Source: UMGS1002 sp964570825 (GTDB lineage: Bacteria > Bacillota > Clostridia > Oscillospirales > CAG-272). From it: a stretch of DNA of 64,000 bases. Location: NCBI GenBank assembly GCA_964570825.1, contig CAZMZJ010000001.1, positions 124,001 through 188,000 on the forward strand, read 5' to 3'. Under the pieces are notes generated by a model that saw nothing but the letters and a program-made list of their open reading frames with translations, was not told the DNA's origin and searched no databases. Position 1 is the first letter of the stretch, and every line of letters starts with the position of its first letter. This document shows, in pieces, positions 1-9,025 of the stretch. The position numbers and the translations under genes are program-made.

Positions 1-498
1 TTGCATAAACAAATCCTTCCGTCAGCGGTGCATAGTCCTTGTGGAATATTTCCTGCCCGGTAGCCGCAAGAGTTGTTATCGTACGCCCGTGGAAGCTGTT
101 GTCAAGCGTTATTATTGTATGACAGTCATCACCATATTTTGCCGCCGCATATTTCCTCGCGGCTTTTATAGCGCACTCGTTGGCTTCGGCGCCCGAGTTT
201 GAAAAAAACACCTTGCTCATTCCGGTAAGACCGCAGAGCTTTTCGGCAAGAAGCACGCACGGATCACTGTAAAATAAATTAGATGTATGCTGGCATGTAT
301 TTAACTGTTTTGTGACTGCCTTTATCCATTCGTCGTCGCATACTCCGAATGTATTGACCGCAATTCCGCTGCCGAGGTCTATATATTCTTTGCCGTTTTC
401 ATCATATACCAGCGAACCTTTCCCGCACACGATGTTCAGCGGAAAACGAGCGTATGTTGACGCGATGAACTCGGCGTCTTTTTCTTTAATGCCCATTT
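1..498 (-). CDS. argD: Acetylornithine aminotransferase, N-terminal part (cut by window edge)
   Basis: PLP enzyme that transaminates N-acetylglutamate semialdehyde to N-acetylornithine in cytoplasmic arginine synthesis. Only the first 166 codons are inside the window and the PLP-lysine region lies outside. Seen: an N-terminal GSGIAVNTFG segment and FSNSGAEANECAIKAARKY, the phosphate-binding block of class III aminotransferases, then a FHGRT motif. The ATG at 498 has a purine-rich ribosome site (aaggggcg) close upstream. It is the last visible gene of the argGHCJBD operon, 72 bp after argB. Succinyldiaminopimelate or GABA aminotransferases share the fold, but operon context makes ArgD the clear choice. 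Confidence 0.93.
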
Positions 499-570
499 CA
501 GCGCCCCTTTCCCGGACAATTAAATGTCCGCCGCGTTTACAAACAATTAATTAATTTTCAATATGTAAAG

Positions 571-1440
571 TCAATCCTCGGTTTCCGCTATCATGGTTCC
601 TGCTCCTTCGTCTGTCAGCATTTCGATGAGCAGTGAATGCGGCACGCGTCCGTCGATGATTGTTACTTTTGAAACTCCCTTGTTAATTGCATCGATGCAG
701 CACTCGATTTTCGGGATCATGCCGCCCTTGATGCTGCCGTTCTTTATCATCCTTCTCGCATCGTCGAGGCTAATAAATTTTATTAACGACGACGGATCGT
801 TGACGTCGCGCAAAACGCCGGCAATATCAGTCAGAGTCATAAGCCTTTCAGCTTTCATAGCGCCTGCTATGAAGGCCGCGGCTGTGTCGGCATTGATGTT
901 GTAAATATTTCCCGCCGAATCGCAGCCGACTGTCGAAACAACCGGTATATATCCGTTCTGAAGAAGATCTGTTATAGGCTTTACATTTACATTTGTTATT
1001 TCTCCGACAAACCCGTGAATGTCGTCTTTTTTTCTCGCTTCTATCATTCTGCCGTCGATTCCGCAGATGCCGACAGCGCGGCCGCCCTTTGTCTGAAGCA
1101 GGTTTACAAGGCTCTTGTTCACTTTTCCGGCAAGCACCATCTGAACTATTTCCGCAGATTCCTTGTCTGTTACCCGCAATCCGTCGATAAACACCGATTC
1201 TTTGCCGTATTTTTCAAGAACCTCGGTAATCTCGGGCCCTCCGCCGTGCACCAAAACGACTTTGACGCCGATAAGCTGCAGAAGTATTATGTCGTCCATT
1301 ACCTGACGCTTAAGCTCTTCGTTCACCATAGCGTTGCCGCCGTACTTGACGACTATAATTTTATTATAGTATTTTTGTATGTAAGGTAGTGCTTGGGTAA
1401 GCACTTCCGCGCGCTGCGAATTGTTTATTTCACAAGCCAT
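571..1440 (-). CDS. argB: Acetylglutamate kinase
   Basis: Phosphorylates N-acetyl-L-glutamate with ATP, the second step of the acetylated arginine pathway. The 289-residue protein has normal family length. KYGGNAM at residues 32-38 is the nucleotide-binding lysine/glycine motif of the amino acid kinase fold, and VHGGGPEI at 64-71 is the acetylglutamate-binding glycine loop. A C-terminal GGMIPKIE segment, also typical of the family, is present. It sits 51 bp downstream of argJ and 72 bp upstream of argD in the same operon. Arginine feedback inhibition occurs in many ArgB enzymes but I cannot judge it here. Confidence 0.96.
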   Translation of the reverse strand: MACEINNSQRAEVLTQALPYIQKYYNKIIVVKYGGNAMVNEELKRQVMDDIILLQLIGVKVVLVHGGGPEITEVLEKYGKESVFIDGLRVTDKESAEIVQMVLAGKVNKSLVNLLQTKGGRAVGICGIDGRMIEARKKDDIHGFVGEITNVNVKPITDLLQNGYIPVVSTVGCDSAGNIYNINADTAAAFIAGAMKAERLMTLTDIAGVLRDVNDPSSLIKFISLDDARRMIKNGSIKGGMIPKIECCIDAINKGVSKVTIIDGRVPHSLLIEMLTDEGAGTMIAETED

Positions 1441-1491
1441 CTTTCTGCCCTCGCTTAATTTGTGATAAACCGGCCGCCATACCGCCTGTTA

Positions 1492-2703
1492 TTATGTTCT
1501 GTAATCACCGTTAATTTTTACGTAGTCATATGTCAAATCGCAGCCCCATGCTGTAGCTTTGGCTGCTCCTGATTTTAGATCGATTTTTATGATTATCTCT
1601 TTTTCAAGAAGAATTTTCTTTGCGGTATCCTCCGAGAAAACGATTCCCGCGCCGTTCTCGCAGACTTTTATATTTCCGGCCTTAGAGCTGAATGAAACGT
1701 CGATTTTGTTTACATCTACAGATGCCCCGCTGTATCCGATGGCACAAAGCACACGTCCCCAGTTTGCGTCAGCGCCGAACATCGCAGCTTTTATCAATGA
1801 CGAGCATATTACGCTCTTCGCGACTGTTTTAGCAGTATTTTCATCTGACGCTCCCTCGACAGAACATTCGAGCAGTTTTGTGGCGCCCTCGCCGTCGCCG
1901 GCAATCATGCGGCAAAGGTAAACAGTAACAGTATTCAGCGCCTCCATAAAGTTTGAAAAATCTTCGCCGCAGGAGGTTATTTCTTTGTTGCCCGCCATGC
2001 CGTTCGCAAGAACCGTAACCATATCGTTCGTCGAAGTGTCTCTGTCGACGCTAACCATATTGAATGTGTTTTTAACATCTTCGGAAAGCGCTTTCTGAAG
2101 CATTTTCGGCGATATTGAGGTATCTGTTGTAATGAAAACCAGCATTGTCGCCATGTTGGGATGTATCATGCCCGAGCCTTTCGCTATGCCGCCTATCCGG
2201 CATTCGGTTCCTCCGACCTCAAAGCTTACAGCTATTTCCTTAAGCACAGTGTCGGTGGTCATAATTCCCTCGGCTGCTTCCCTGCTGTTTTTCCCGAGCT
2301 CCTTCACGAGTTTCGGAATGCCTTCCTTAATAGGTGTTATGTCAAGCTTTTGTCCGATTACTCCTGTCGAAGCCACAACCACATCTTTCTCTGATATGCC
2401 GAGCTCCTTACCAAGCAGCCTGCAGGTCATCTCGGCGATTTCAATTCCGTCTGCGTTACAGGTGTTGGCGTTTCCGCTGTTGCAGATAACTGCCTGAGCG
2501 TATCCGTCTGAAATATTATTTTTTGTTACGACAAGCGGGGCGCCTTTTACGAGATTTGTCGTATAAACCGCTGCTGCAGCGGCCTTTTTTTCGCTGAATA
2601 TAAGCGCCAAATCGCGCTTGCTGCGGTTTTTGCGGATGCCGCAGTGTATTCCGCTTGCTGTAAATCCTTTGGCGGCACAAACTCCGCCCTCAATTATTTT
2701 CAT
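1492..2703 (-). CDS. argJ: Glutamate N-acetyltransferase / amino-acid acetyltransferase
   Basis: Transfers the acetyl group from N-acetylornithine to glutamate, recycling acetate in the cyclic arginine pathway; bifunctional members also use acetyl-CoA. The 403-residue precursor has the family's self-cleavage region HPNMATML at residues 181-188, where cleavage between Ala185 and Thr186 would give the alpha and beta chains with Thr as N-terminal nucleophile. MTTDT at 148-152 and the C-terminal DLTYDYVKINGDYRT are also family signatures. It lies between argC (32 bp) and argB (51 bp). Whether it is mono- or bifunctional cannot be told by eye; no argA or argE is visible in the window. Confidence 0.95.
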   Translation of the reverse strand: MKIIEGGVCAAKGFTASGIHCGIRKNRSKRDLALIFSEKKAAAAAVYTTNLVKGAPLVVTKNNISDGYAQAVICNSGNANTCNADGIEIAEMTCRLLGKELGISEKDVVVASTGVIGQKLDITPIKEGIPKLVKELGKNSREAAEGIMTTDTVLKEIAVSFEVGGTECRIGGIAKGSGMIHPNMATMLVFITTDTSISPKMLQKALSEDVKNTFNMVSVDRDTSTNDMVTVLANGMAGNKEITSCGEDFSNFMEALNTVTVYLCRMIAGDGEGATKLLECSVEGASDENTAKTVAKSVICSSLIKAAMFGADANWGRVLCAIGYSGASVDVNKIDVSFSSKAGNIKVCENGAGIVFSEDTAKKILLEKEIIIKIDLKSGAAKATAWGCDLTYDYVKINGDYRT

Positions 2704-2735
2704 CTTAAGTAAGCTCCATTCAATGTTGATGTTGG

Positions 2736-3662
2736 TTATAATACAAGACCGGTTTCCTTTTTAACACCGAGCGCAATATTCATACACTCGACCGCTGCTC
2801 CCGACGCGCCTTTACCGAGATTGTCAAATTGTGCGAAAAGACTTATTCTGCCGTCGCTTCCTGCCACGGTTATGTTCATATAATCTTTACCTGATAGTTC
2901 CCCGCCGGCGATAAATCCGCAGTTGTCAATCATATCACAATAACGAACAATGCTGTCGGAATACTTTCGTCTGTATATATCGGTGATGTCGTCAATGCCG
3001 CCCTTAAACGTGTTAATGAAAACAGGGACAGTCACAAGCATTCCGGAGAAATAATCGGAAACAACCGGAGTGAAATGCGGCTCTCGCAAAAGTCCGGGAA
3101 CTTTCTTCATTTCCTTTAGATGCTTATGCTGCTGTGTGATCGCATAAATGCGGGGGGAATCGTATTCCACGGCGCGTCCTTCTGTTTCGTATTCGGCAAT
3201 CATTTTTTTGCCGCCTCCGGAGTATCCGGTAAGTGAAAAGCAAGCAAGTTCGGCATCCTTTGGCAGAATTCCCGCCTCAACGAGGGGATAAACAAGAGCG
3301 ATGAACCCACTTGCGTGGCATCCGGGCACAGATATTCTTTTTGATGTCTTTAACGCTTCAAAATGCGCGCCGGAAAGCTCCGGGAAGCCGTATGCCCAGC
3401 CTTGTGATGTTCTATGCGCCGTAGAGGTGTCAATAATAACAGTATCGGGATTCTCCACCATCCCGACTGCCTCAACCGCTGCGGAGTCCGGCAGACACAA
3501 AAAAGCAACATCAGCTTCATTGAGCGCCTTTTTAACCGCAACCGGATCTTTTCGTGTTTCCGGCGAAAGAGATATAAGTTTAATATCGCTTCTTTCTTCA
3601 AGACGTCTATAAATTTTCAGTCCGGTAGTGCCGGCTTCTCCGTCAATAAAAACTTTTTTCAT
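2736..3662 (-). CDS. argC: N-acetyl-gamma-glutamyl-phosphate reductase, short type
   Basis: NADPH-dependent reduction of N-acetylglutamyl phosphate to the semialdehyde. The start at 3662 (MKKVFIDGEAG) is preferred over an upstream in-frame codon because gaggag lies just before it. GEAGTTG at residues 8-14 is the dinucleotide-binding loop, and the catalytic cysteine is Cys115 in SVPGCHASG. At 308 residues, with the GEAGTTGLKIY start, it matches the shorter type 2 ArgC rather than the roughly 345-residue form. It is 41 bp after argH and 32 bp before argJ. Confidence 0.93.
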   Translation of the reverse strand: MKKVFIDGEAGTTGLKIYRRLEERSDIKLISLSPETRKDPVAVKKALNEADVAFLCLPDSAAVEAVGMVENPDTVIIDTSTAHRTSQGWAYGFPELSGAHFEALKTSKRISVPGCHASGFIALVYPLVEAGILPKDAELACFSLTGYSGGGKKMIAEYETEGRAVEYDSPRIYAITQQHKHLKEMKKVPGLLREPHFTPVVSDYFSGMLVTVPVFINTFKGGIDDITDIYRRKYSDSIVRYCDMIDNCGFIAGGELSGKDYMNITVAGSDGRISLFAQFDNLGKGASGAAVECMNIALGVKKETGLVL

Positions 3663-3703
3663 CGGGTGAATTTGCTCCTCGGTTATACAATACAATATTC
3701 CGG

Positions 3704-5089
3704 TTAATCTTTAAGATAATCTCTGAGCCATTTTATTTGCGCCGCAACGGATTCCGGGCCGGTTCCGCCGGCGGAGATCCGTTTTGCCACACAGCTGCTG
3801 AGCTCGATTTCGCGGTATAGATCCTCCTCGAACCGAGGGTCAAATGATTTGTATTCATCAAGAGACAGGTTTTCAAGCACCTTTCCGTGCATTATCGAGT
3901 ACGCCACTATCTGCCCTGCGGTTTTATAAGCAGCTCTGAACGGTACGCCTTTCTTTGTCAAGTAATCCGCAAGGTCGGTTGCGTTTATGAAACCGCGCTG
4001 CGCCGCAGCATACATATTTTCACGGCAGACCTTCATTGTTTCTATCATCGGCGCAAACACCTCAAGACATTTTTTGACGGTATCGATACTGTCGAAAACC
4101 GCTTCCTTGTCTTCCTGCATATCCTTGTTATACGCAAGCGGCAGACCCTTGAGAGTCGTCAGAAGAGCGATGAGATTGCCGTAAACCCGTCCGGTTTTGC
4201 CGCGTACAAGTTCAGCCATATCAGGGTTCTTTTTTTGCGGCATGATGCTTGAGCCGGTTGTATACCTGTCGTCAAGCTCTATAAATTTGAATTCCCACGA
4301 AGACCAGAGTATGATTTCCTCGGAAAACCTTGACATATGCATCATGAGAATTGCAAAGGCGTCCATCAGTTCTATGCAGAAGTCTCGGTCTGAAACCCCG
4401 TCAATGCTGTTTCTTGAAATACCATCAAAACCAAGAGTCTGTGCAGTCATGTTCCTGTCGGTATCATATGTCGTTCCGGCAAGCGCACAACAGCCGAGCG
4501 GACTGCAGTTCATCCGTTTCACGGCATCACGAATCCGGTCAATATCCCGCTCGAACATACTTGCATATGCGAGTATGTGATGCGAAAATGTTATCGGCTG
4601 CGCGCGCTGCAGGTGAGTATATCCCGGCATTATCACGTCTTTGTTCTCTTCAGCCTGCGCAAGTATCGCTTTCATCAGCTGCTTTATTAGACTTATGATA
4701 ATATCTGCTTCATCTCTAAGATATAGCCTTATATCAAGCGCAACCTGATCGTTTCTGCTTCTTGCGGTGTGCAGTTTCTTGCCTACGTCGCCAATGCGTT
4801 CCGTCAGCACAGATTCGACGAACATATGGATATCTTCGGCACTCATGTCGAATTCAAGCGCGCCGGAGTTAAGGTCATTTAATATTCCTTCAAGTCCCGC
4901 GATAATTTTATCCGCCTCATCTTCTGAGATAATCCCTCTTGAGGCAAGCATAGCGGCGTGCGCCATGGAGCCTTTTATGTCCTGACGGTACATCCTCGAA
5001 TCAAAATGTATCGACGAGTTGAAGTCGTCGGCGGTCCTGTCGAGCGCTCCCGCTGTGCGCCCTGCCCACATTTTTTCCTTTCCGCTCAT
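3704..5089 (-). CDS. argH: Argininosuccinate lyase
   Basis: Splits argininosuccinate into arginine and fumarate, the last step of the pathway. The fumarase/aspartase superfamily signature GSSIMPQKKNPD is near residues 279-290, and the substrate-binding regions TARSRNDQ and GYTHLQRAQP are present. Length (about 461 residues) is typical. The start is ambiguous: ATG at 5089 gives MSGKEKMWAGR, while a GTG at 5095 overlaps the argG stop by 4 bases (GTGA), the usual form of translational coupling. Neither has a strong ribosome site. Second gene of the operon. Confidence 0.95.
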   Translation of the reverse strand: MSGKEKMWAGRTAGALDRTADDFNSSIHFDSRMYRQDIKGSMAHAAMLASRGIISEDEADKIIAGLEGILNDLNSGALEFDMSAEDIHMFVESVLTERIGDVGKKLHTARSRNDQVALDIRLYLRDEADIIISLIKQLMKAILAQAEENKDVIMPGYTHLQRAQPITFSHHILAYASMFERDIDRIRDAVKRMNCSPLGCCALAGTTYDTDRNMTAQTLGFDGISRNSIDGVSDRDFCIELMDAFAILMMHMSRFSEEIILWSSWEFKFIELDDRYTTGSSIMPQKKNPDMAELVRGKTGRVYGNLIALLTTLKGLPLAYNKDMQEDKEAVFDSIDTVKKCLEVFAPMIETMKVCRENMYAAAQRGFINATDLADYLTKKGVPFRAAYKTAGQIVAYSIMHGKVLENLSLDEYKSFDPRFEEDLYREIELSSCVAKRISAGGTGPESVAAQIKWLRDYLKD

Positions 5090-5091
5090 AA

Positions 5092-6321
5092 TCACTTGAT
5101 TTTATTTATTGCCTTCATCTTGGCATATACCTTTGTGGGCAGTCCGTAGAGATTTATGAAGCCTGTAGCTTCGCTTTGATTGTAAACATTATCCTCGTCA
5201 AATGTGGCGATATCCGCGTCATAGAGCGAATACGGCGACGAAACGCCGGCGTTAATCATATTTCCTTTATATAATTTAAGGGTGACATCGCCGGTTACGT
5301 ATCTCTGAGTCGTCTTTACGAATGCGAGAATCGCCTCCGTCAGAGGTGTGAACCACTGTGCAGAGTATGTCAGCTCGGCAAGCTTCTGCGCCACAATCGC
5401 CTTGTAGTGAGAGGTCTCTTTATCAAGGCAAATGCTCTCGAGTACTTTATGTGCGTGATAAAGTATAGCTCCGCCGGGAGTTTCATATACGCCGCGGCAT
5501 TTCATGCCGACAAGCCGGTTCTCGACGATGTCAAGCAGCCCGATTCCGTTTTCGCCGCCCAGCTTGTTGAGCGTTTTGACAAGTTCTACAGAGTCCATTT
5601 TTACTCCGTTTACAGCCGTCGGAATGCCAGCGTCAAAATGCACTGTCACATATGTCGGCTTATCAGGGGCCATCTCGGGGGAAACGCCCATTTCAAGGAA
5701 GCCTTTTTTATTATATTTAGGCTCGTTTTTCGGATCCTCGAGATCCATACCCTCGTGCGAGAGATGCCATATGTTCTTGTCTTTTGAATAATTTGTTTCG
5801 CGGCTGATTCTCAGCGGAACATTATGGGCTTCGGCGTAATCTATTTCCTCGCTGCGGGATTTGATGTTCCACTCGCGCCACGGTGCGATAACCGGAATGT
5901 TCGGTGCAAAAGCTTTGATAGCAAGTTCAAATCTGACCTGGTCGTTTCCCTTACCAGTGCAGCCGTGGCAGATTGCGTCTGCTTTTTCCCTGATCGCTAT
6001 CTCTGCGACGCGCTTTGCAATTGGCGGGCGCGCAGCGGCGGTGCCGAGCATATAGTCTTCATATAGCGCCCCTGCCTGAACCAGCGGGAACACATACTCC
6101 TCAAGAAATTCTTTCGTTAAATCCTCAATATACAGCTTTGACGCTCCCGTTTTAAGAGCTTTTTCCTCAAGGCCTTCAAGCTCGTCTCCCTGACCGACGT
6201 TTCCGGATACCGCGATAACTTCGCAGTTGTTGTAGTTTTCCTTAAGCCACGGTATAATAATAGAGGTGTCAAGCCCTCCGGAATACGCAAGTACAACTTT
6301 TTTAATTTTACTCTTGTCCAT
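5092..6321 (-). CDS. argG: Argininosuccinate synthase
   Basis: Condenses citrulline and aspartate using ATP. The N-terminal P-loop-like AYSGGLDTS (residues 12-20) is diagnostic of the PP-ATPase fold of ArgG. Citrulline and aspartate binding segments such as AVSGNVGQG and CHGCTGKGNDQVRFE are also present. The 409 residues are the normal length. First gene of the minus-strand arginine operon; a ggagg ribosome site precedes the ATG at 6321, and the promoter region carries two ARG-box-like operators. carAB and argF are not in the window. Confidence 0.97.
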   Translation of the reverse strand: MDKSKIKKVVLAYSGGLDTSIIIPWLKENYNNCEVIAVSGNVGQGDELEGLEEKALKTGASKLYIEDLTKEFLEEYVFPLVQAGALYEDYMLGTAAARPPIAKRVAEIAIREKADAICHGCTGKGNDQVRFELAIKAFAPNIPVIAPWREWNIKSRSEEIDYAEAHNVPLRISRETNYSKDKNIWHLSHEGMDLEDPKNEPKYNKKGFLEMGVSPEMAPDKPTYVTVHFDAGIPTAVNGVKMDSVELVKTLNKLGGENGIGLLDIVENRLVGMKCRGVYETPGGAILYHAHKVLESICLDKETSHYKAIVAQKLAELTYSAQWFTPLTEAILAFVKTTQRYVTGDVTLKLYKGNMINAGVSSPYSLYDADIATFDEDNVYNQSEATGFINLYGLPTKVYAKMKAINKIK

Positions 6322-6351
6322 GATTTTATCCTCCGAAAATTTAACATTTAT

Positions 6352-6390
6352 AATGAATATATATTACACTAAAATGAATAAATTTGCAAT
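6352..6390 (-). promoter_or_regulatory. argG promoter with tandem ARG boxes
   Basis: On the minus strand a TTGCAA -35 (6384-6389) and TAATAT -10 (6361-6366) are 17 bp apart. Two AT-rich imperfect palindromes of ARG-box type (AATGAATATATATTACAC at 6352-6369 and AATGAATAAATTTGCAAT at 6373-6390) are separated by 3 bp, so their starts are 21 bp (two helical turns) apart and cover the whole promoter core. This is the classic layout for an ArgR hexamer repressing in the presence of arginine. ArgR itself is not in the window, so the regulator is inferred. Confidence 0.68.
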
Positions 6391-6507
6391 ACCTTTTTCA
6401 ATATTTCTGAATATTTGTCATTATTATTTTATTTACTGTTTTATATGCAAGCACGCTTGTGCAGTTTTACGTATTATTTGATTTATCGTTGTATAATTAT
6501 GCGATTA

Positions 6508-7461
6508 TTAATGCATATTATTCACCTGGCGGCTGCCTTCGAGATAGTCGATGACTTTTTTTGCGTCGCGGTACCTATCTTCCTTTGTTTCGGATGCGAA
6601 AAGTCCGATAATGTATTTCCGTTTTCCGCCGTCAAGTTCAAATGTGCAAATCAGGCTGTAGTTCCCGGCGCCCGCCGAACCTGTTTTGAGCCCGGTAACA
6701 TATGCGCTGTAATAAATGCTGTCTTTGTCAAGCATAAGATTTGTATTTGTCCAATGGTTTGAATGTCCGCTCGCGTATACAACATCGTCATACTGCATAC
6801 CGGCATATTTCATTATAATTTCGTTCCGGCAGGCAAGCAGCGAAATCAGAGCAATATCTTCAATCGTAGTGTAGTGAGCGTCTGTATAATATCCGTCAGG
6901 CGAGGTGAAATGGCTTCCGCAAAGTCCGATTTCCCTGGCATAATTATTCATTCCGTCCACAAAAAGTCTTACGGCTTCCTTGCCGTCAATAGATTTGTCG
7001 TCCGTCAGTTTTCTCCCCGCCGCTGCAGCAAGCACATACGCCGCATCGTTCCCCGATGGCAGCATCATACCTTCAATAAGCATCTCGACGCTCAATCTGT
7101 GGTATGTTTTAATAAATGCTATTGAAGAATCCTTCGCTACAAGTTCAAGTTCGTTGCTCGGCGCCACGATTTCATCAGGACTTAACAGTTCAAGCGCGTA
7201 AAGAATTGTGAGCAGTTTTGTTGTGCTTGCCGGGTAGACTACTGTTTTCTCACCTTTTTTATATAAAAATTCCCCGCTTTCAATATCATAAACAAATGCC
7301 TGCCCTGATGAAACCTCAATATCGAGCTGCTCGGCAACGCAAGGGATATATCCTTTATCATCGGCTGAATGCAGTTTTGCCGGCGGTCTGTCGCCGCTGC
7401 ACGAGGAGAATACAACCGAAATAATTAAAATAAAAAGCGTTACTGCTTTAATTCTTTTCAT
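6508..7461 (-). CDS. D-alanyl-D-alanine carboxypeptidase, S11 family lipoprotein
   Basis: Penicillin-binding-protein-type enzyme that trims the terminal D-Ala from peptidoglycan stem peptides outside the membrane. Starting at the ATG at 7461, the protein has a lysine-rich N-terminus, a hydrophobic segment and a lipobox ending FSSC at Cys21, so it is probably lipid anchored. The three active-site motifs are intact: STTK at about 79-82, SGN at about 136-138 and KTG at about 259-261. The amphipathic C-terminal anchor of PBP5-like enzymes is missing, consistent with lipoprotein anchoring. An upstream TTG (7479) is a possible alternative start. Vegetative versus sporulation (DacF-like) role cannot be decided. 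Confidence 0.88.
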   Translation of the reverse strand: MKRIKAVTLFILIISVVFSSCSGDRPPAKLHSADDKGYIPCVAEQLDIEVSSGQAFVYDIESGEFLYKKGEKTVVYPASTTKLLTILYALELLSPDEIVAPSNELELVAKDSSIAFIKTYHRLSVEMLIEGMMLPSGNDAAYVLAAAAGRKLTDDKSIDGKEAVRLFVDGMNNYAREIGLCGSHFTSPDGYYTDAHYTTIEDIALISLLACRNEIIMKYAGMQYDDVVYASGHSNHWTNTNLMLDKDSIYYSAYVTGLKTGSAGAGNYSLICTFELDGGKRKYIIGLFASETKEDRYRDAKKVIDYLEGSRQVNNMH

Positions 7462-7595
7462 CTTTCTGCCAAGTTCCAATCTATATATTATAATGATATT
7501 ATACCATAACTTAGCAGTAACTACACCTTAATTTTTCCTTAAAAACAACCAAAATCAGGGATCAGCCCGTTTTCAGGCATATTGTTAAAAAATCA

Positions 7596-7621
7596 GCGGG
7601 GACATTTTCAAATGTCCCCGC
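7596..7621 (-). terminator. Intrinsic terminator after aspS
   Basis: GCGGGGACATTT (7596-7607) pairs perfectly with AAATGTCCCCGC (7610-7621). On the minus strand the stem is followed by a T-rich run (TGATTTTTT), so it closes the gatCAB-aspS operon. Confidence 0.88.
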
Positions 7622-7634
7622 ATCGAAAACAATA

Positions 7635-9008
7635 TTATGGTCTCAGTCTGTCTCTGTCTCTCGGGAAAGCCGTCGCCTGCTTGACATTCTCAAGACCTAA
7701 AATATGGCCGACTATTCTCTCAAGTCCAAGTCCCATGCCGCCATGAGGAGGCATTCCGTATTTGTGCATTGTCAGGTAATCCTCGAAGTCCTCAATGTTC
7801 ATGCGGCGCTTTTTCATTTTTGCGACCTGTTCGTCATAGTCGTGTATGCGCTGACCGCCGGTTGTAACCTCAAGGCCGTTGAGCAGCATATCGAAGCTGA
7901 GCGTATATGTCGGATCAGCCGGATCATCCATCGCATAGAACGGACGCTTGACAGACGGATAGTGTGTTACGAACACAATCGGCGAGCCGTATTCCTTCAT
8001 GACATAGTCGCCGAGCCACTTTTCCTCCTCTGGAGCAAAGTCAGGCTCAAGCAGGGCCTGCTGACCTTTTGTTCCCGGGTTTGCTTCGGCGTAAAGCTTC
8101 TTTGCGTCGATAAACTTAATCTTCGGGAAGCGTTCAAGCTCAGGCAGCCTTCCTCCCTTCCCAAGAAACATTTCAAGCTCTGGCGCATACTGCTCATTGA
8201 GCGTCTTGTACATGAACTTGAACATTCTCGCTTCAAGATTCATCAGGTCATCGAAGGAATCAATAAATCCCATCTCAAGGTCAAGTCCCTGGAACTCGTT
8301 GATATGACGGTTGGTACTGTATTTTTCAGCTCTGAAGACTGGTCCGACGGTGAATGCCTTCGTGAAGACGCCGACCATTATCTGCTTATACATCTGCGGG
8401 CTCTGGTTAAGGTATGCTTTCTGACCAAAATAGTTAACCTCGAACATATCCGCGCCGCCCTCAGCACCGGCAGAAACGATTTTCGGAGGTACGAATTCGG
8501 TAAATCCTTCTTCCCTTAGGAATGTTCTGAACGAGTAAAGAACACCGTCGCAGACCTTCATGATTGCGCGGACCTTTGGGTTGCGGAGCGTGAGTACGCG
8601 GTTGTCAAGCAGCGTGTTGAGGTTAAGGTTTTCGATCTTTTTGTCGTTTCCTATCTCGACCGGAGGAACAGCGGCTTTTCCGGAAACGCGTTTCATTTTC
8701 TTTATCAGAATATCGAAACCGAGCCGGCTGCGCTCTTCGGCGACGATAGTACCATCGATAACGACGCACTCCTCCACCGAATAATCCTTAATATCGCATT
8801 CGGACTTTGCGGCGTCCCAGACGCACTGGAAAACAATTCTCGGCGAGCGGATGTTCACAAAAGCAAACCCGCTCATAAGCTTTATTCTGTGTATTGACCC
8901 TTTCACGGTAACCGCATCGCCGTCCTTCAGTTCTCCGGCAGCAAATTTCTCTATTATATAAGAAATATCGCTTGTATCGGTTTTCCTTTCAAAATCAAGA
9001 AATTCCAT
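7635..9008 (-). CDS. aspS: Aspartyl-tRNA synthetase, archaeal type (probably non-discriminating)
   Basis: Charges tRNA-Asp and, if non-discriminating, also tRNA-Asn with aspartate. The 457-residue protein has an N-terminal OB-fold anticodon domain (about 1-130) and a class II catalytic core: FRAEKYSTNRHINEFQ is motif 2 and GGMGLGLERI near the C-terminus is motif 3. The short length and the absence of the large GAD insertion place it with archaeal/eukaryal-type AspRS2 rather than the roughly 590-residue bacterial type. Position directly after gatCAB, under an Asn-type T-box, supports formation of Asp-tRNA(Asn) for amidation. AsnRS is the related alternative, but the context argues against it. 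A ribosome site aaagga precedes the ATG. Confidence 0.85.
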   Translation of the reverse strand: MEFLDFERKTDTSDISYIIEKFAAGELKDGDAVTVKGSIHRIKLMSGFAFVNIRSPRIVFQCVWDAAKSECDIKDYSVEECVVIDGTIVAEERSRLGFDILIKKMKRVSGKAAVPPVEIGNDKKIENLNLNTLLDNRVLTLRNPKVRAIMKVCDGVLYSFRTFLREEGFTEFVPPKIVSAGAEGGADMFEVNYFGQKAYLNQSPQMYKQIMVGVFTKAFTVGPVFRAEKYSTNRHINEFQGLDLEMGFIDSFDDLMNLEARMFKFMYKTLNEQYAPELEMFLGKGGRLPELERFPKIKFIDAKKLYAEANPGTKGQQALLEPDFAPEEEKWLGDYVMKEYGSPIVFVTHYPSVKRPFYAMDDPADPTYTLSFDMLLNGLEVTTGGQRIHDYDEQVAKMKKRRMNIEDFEDYLTMHKYGMPPHGGMGLGLERIVGHILGLENVKQATAFPRDRDRLRP

Positions 9009-9025
9009 TTTGCATATCCTTTCAT

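Noticed and set aside
7704..8519. 271-residue open frame on the plus strand inside aspS
   Set aside because: Antisense shadow of a well-conserved synthetase gene; no ribosome site or recognisable domain.
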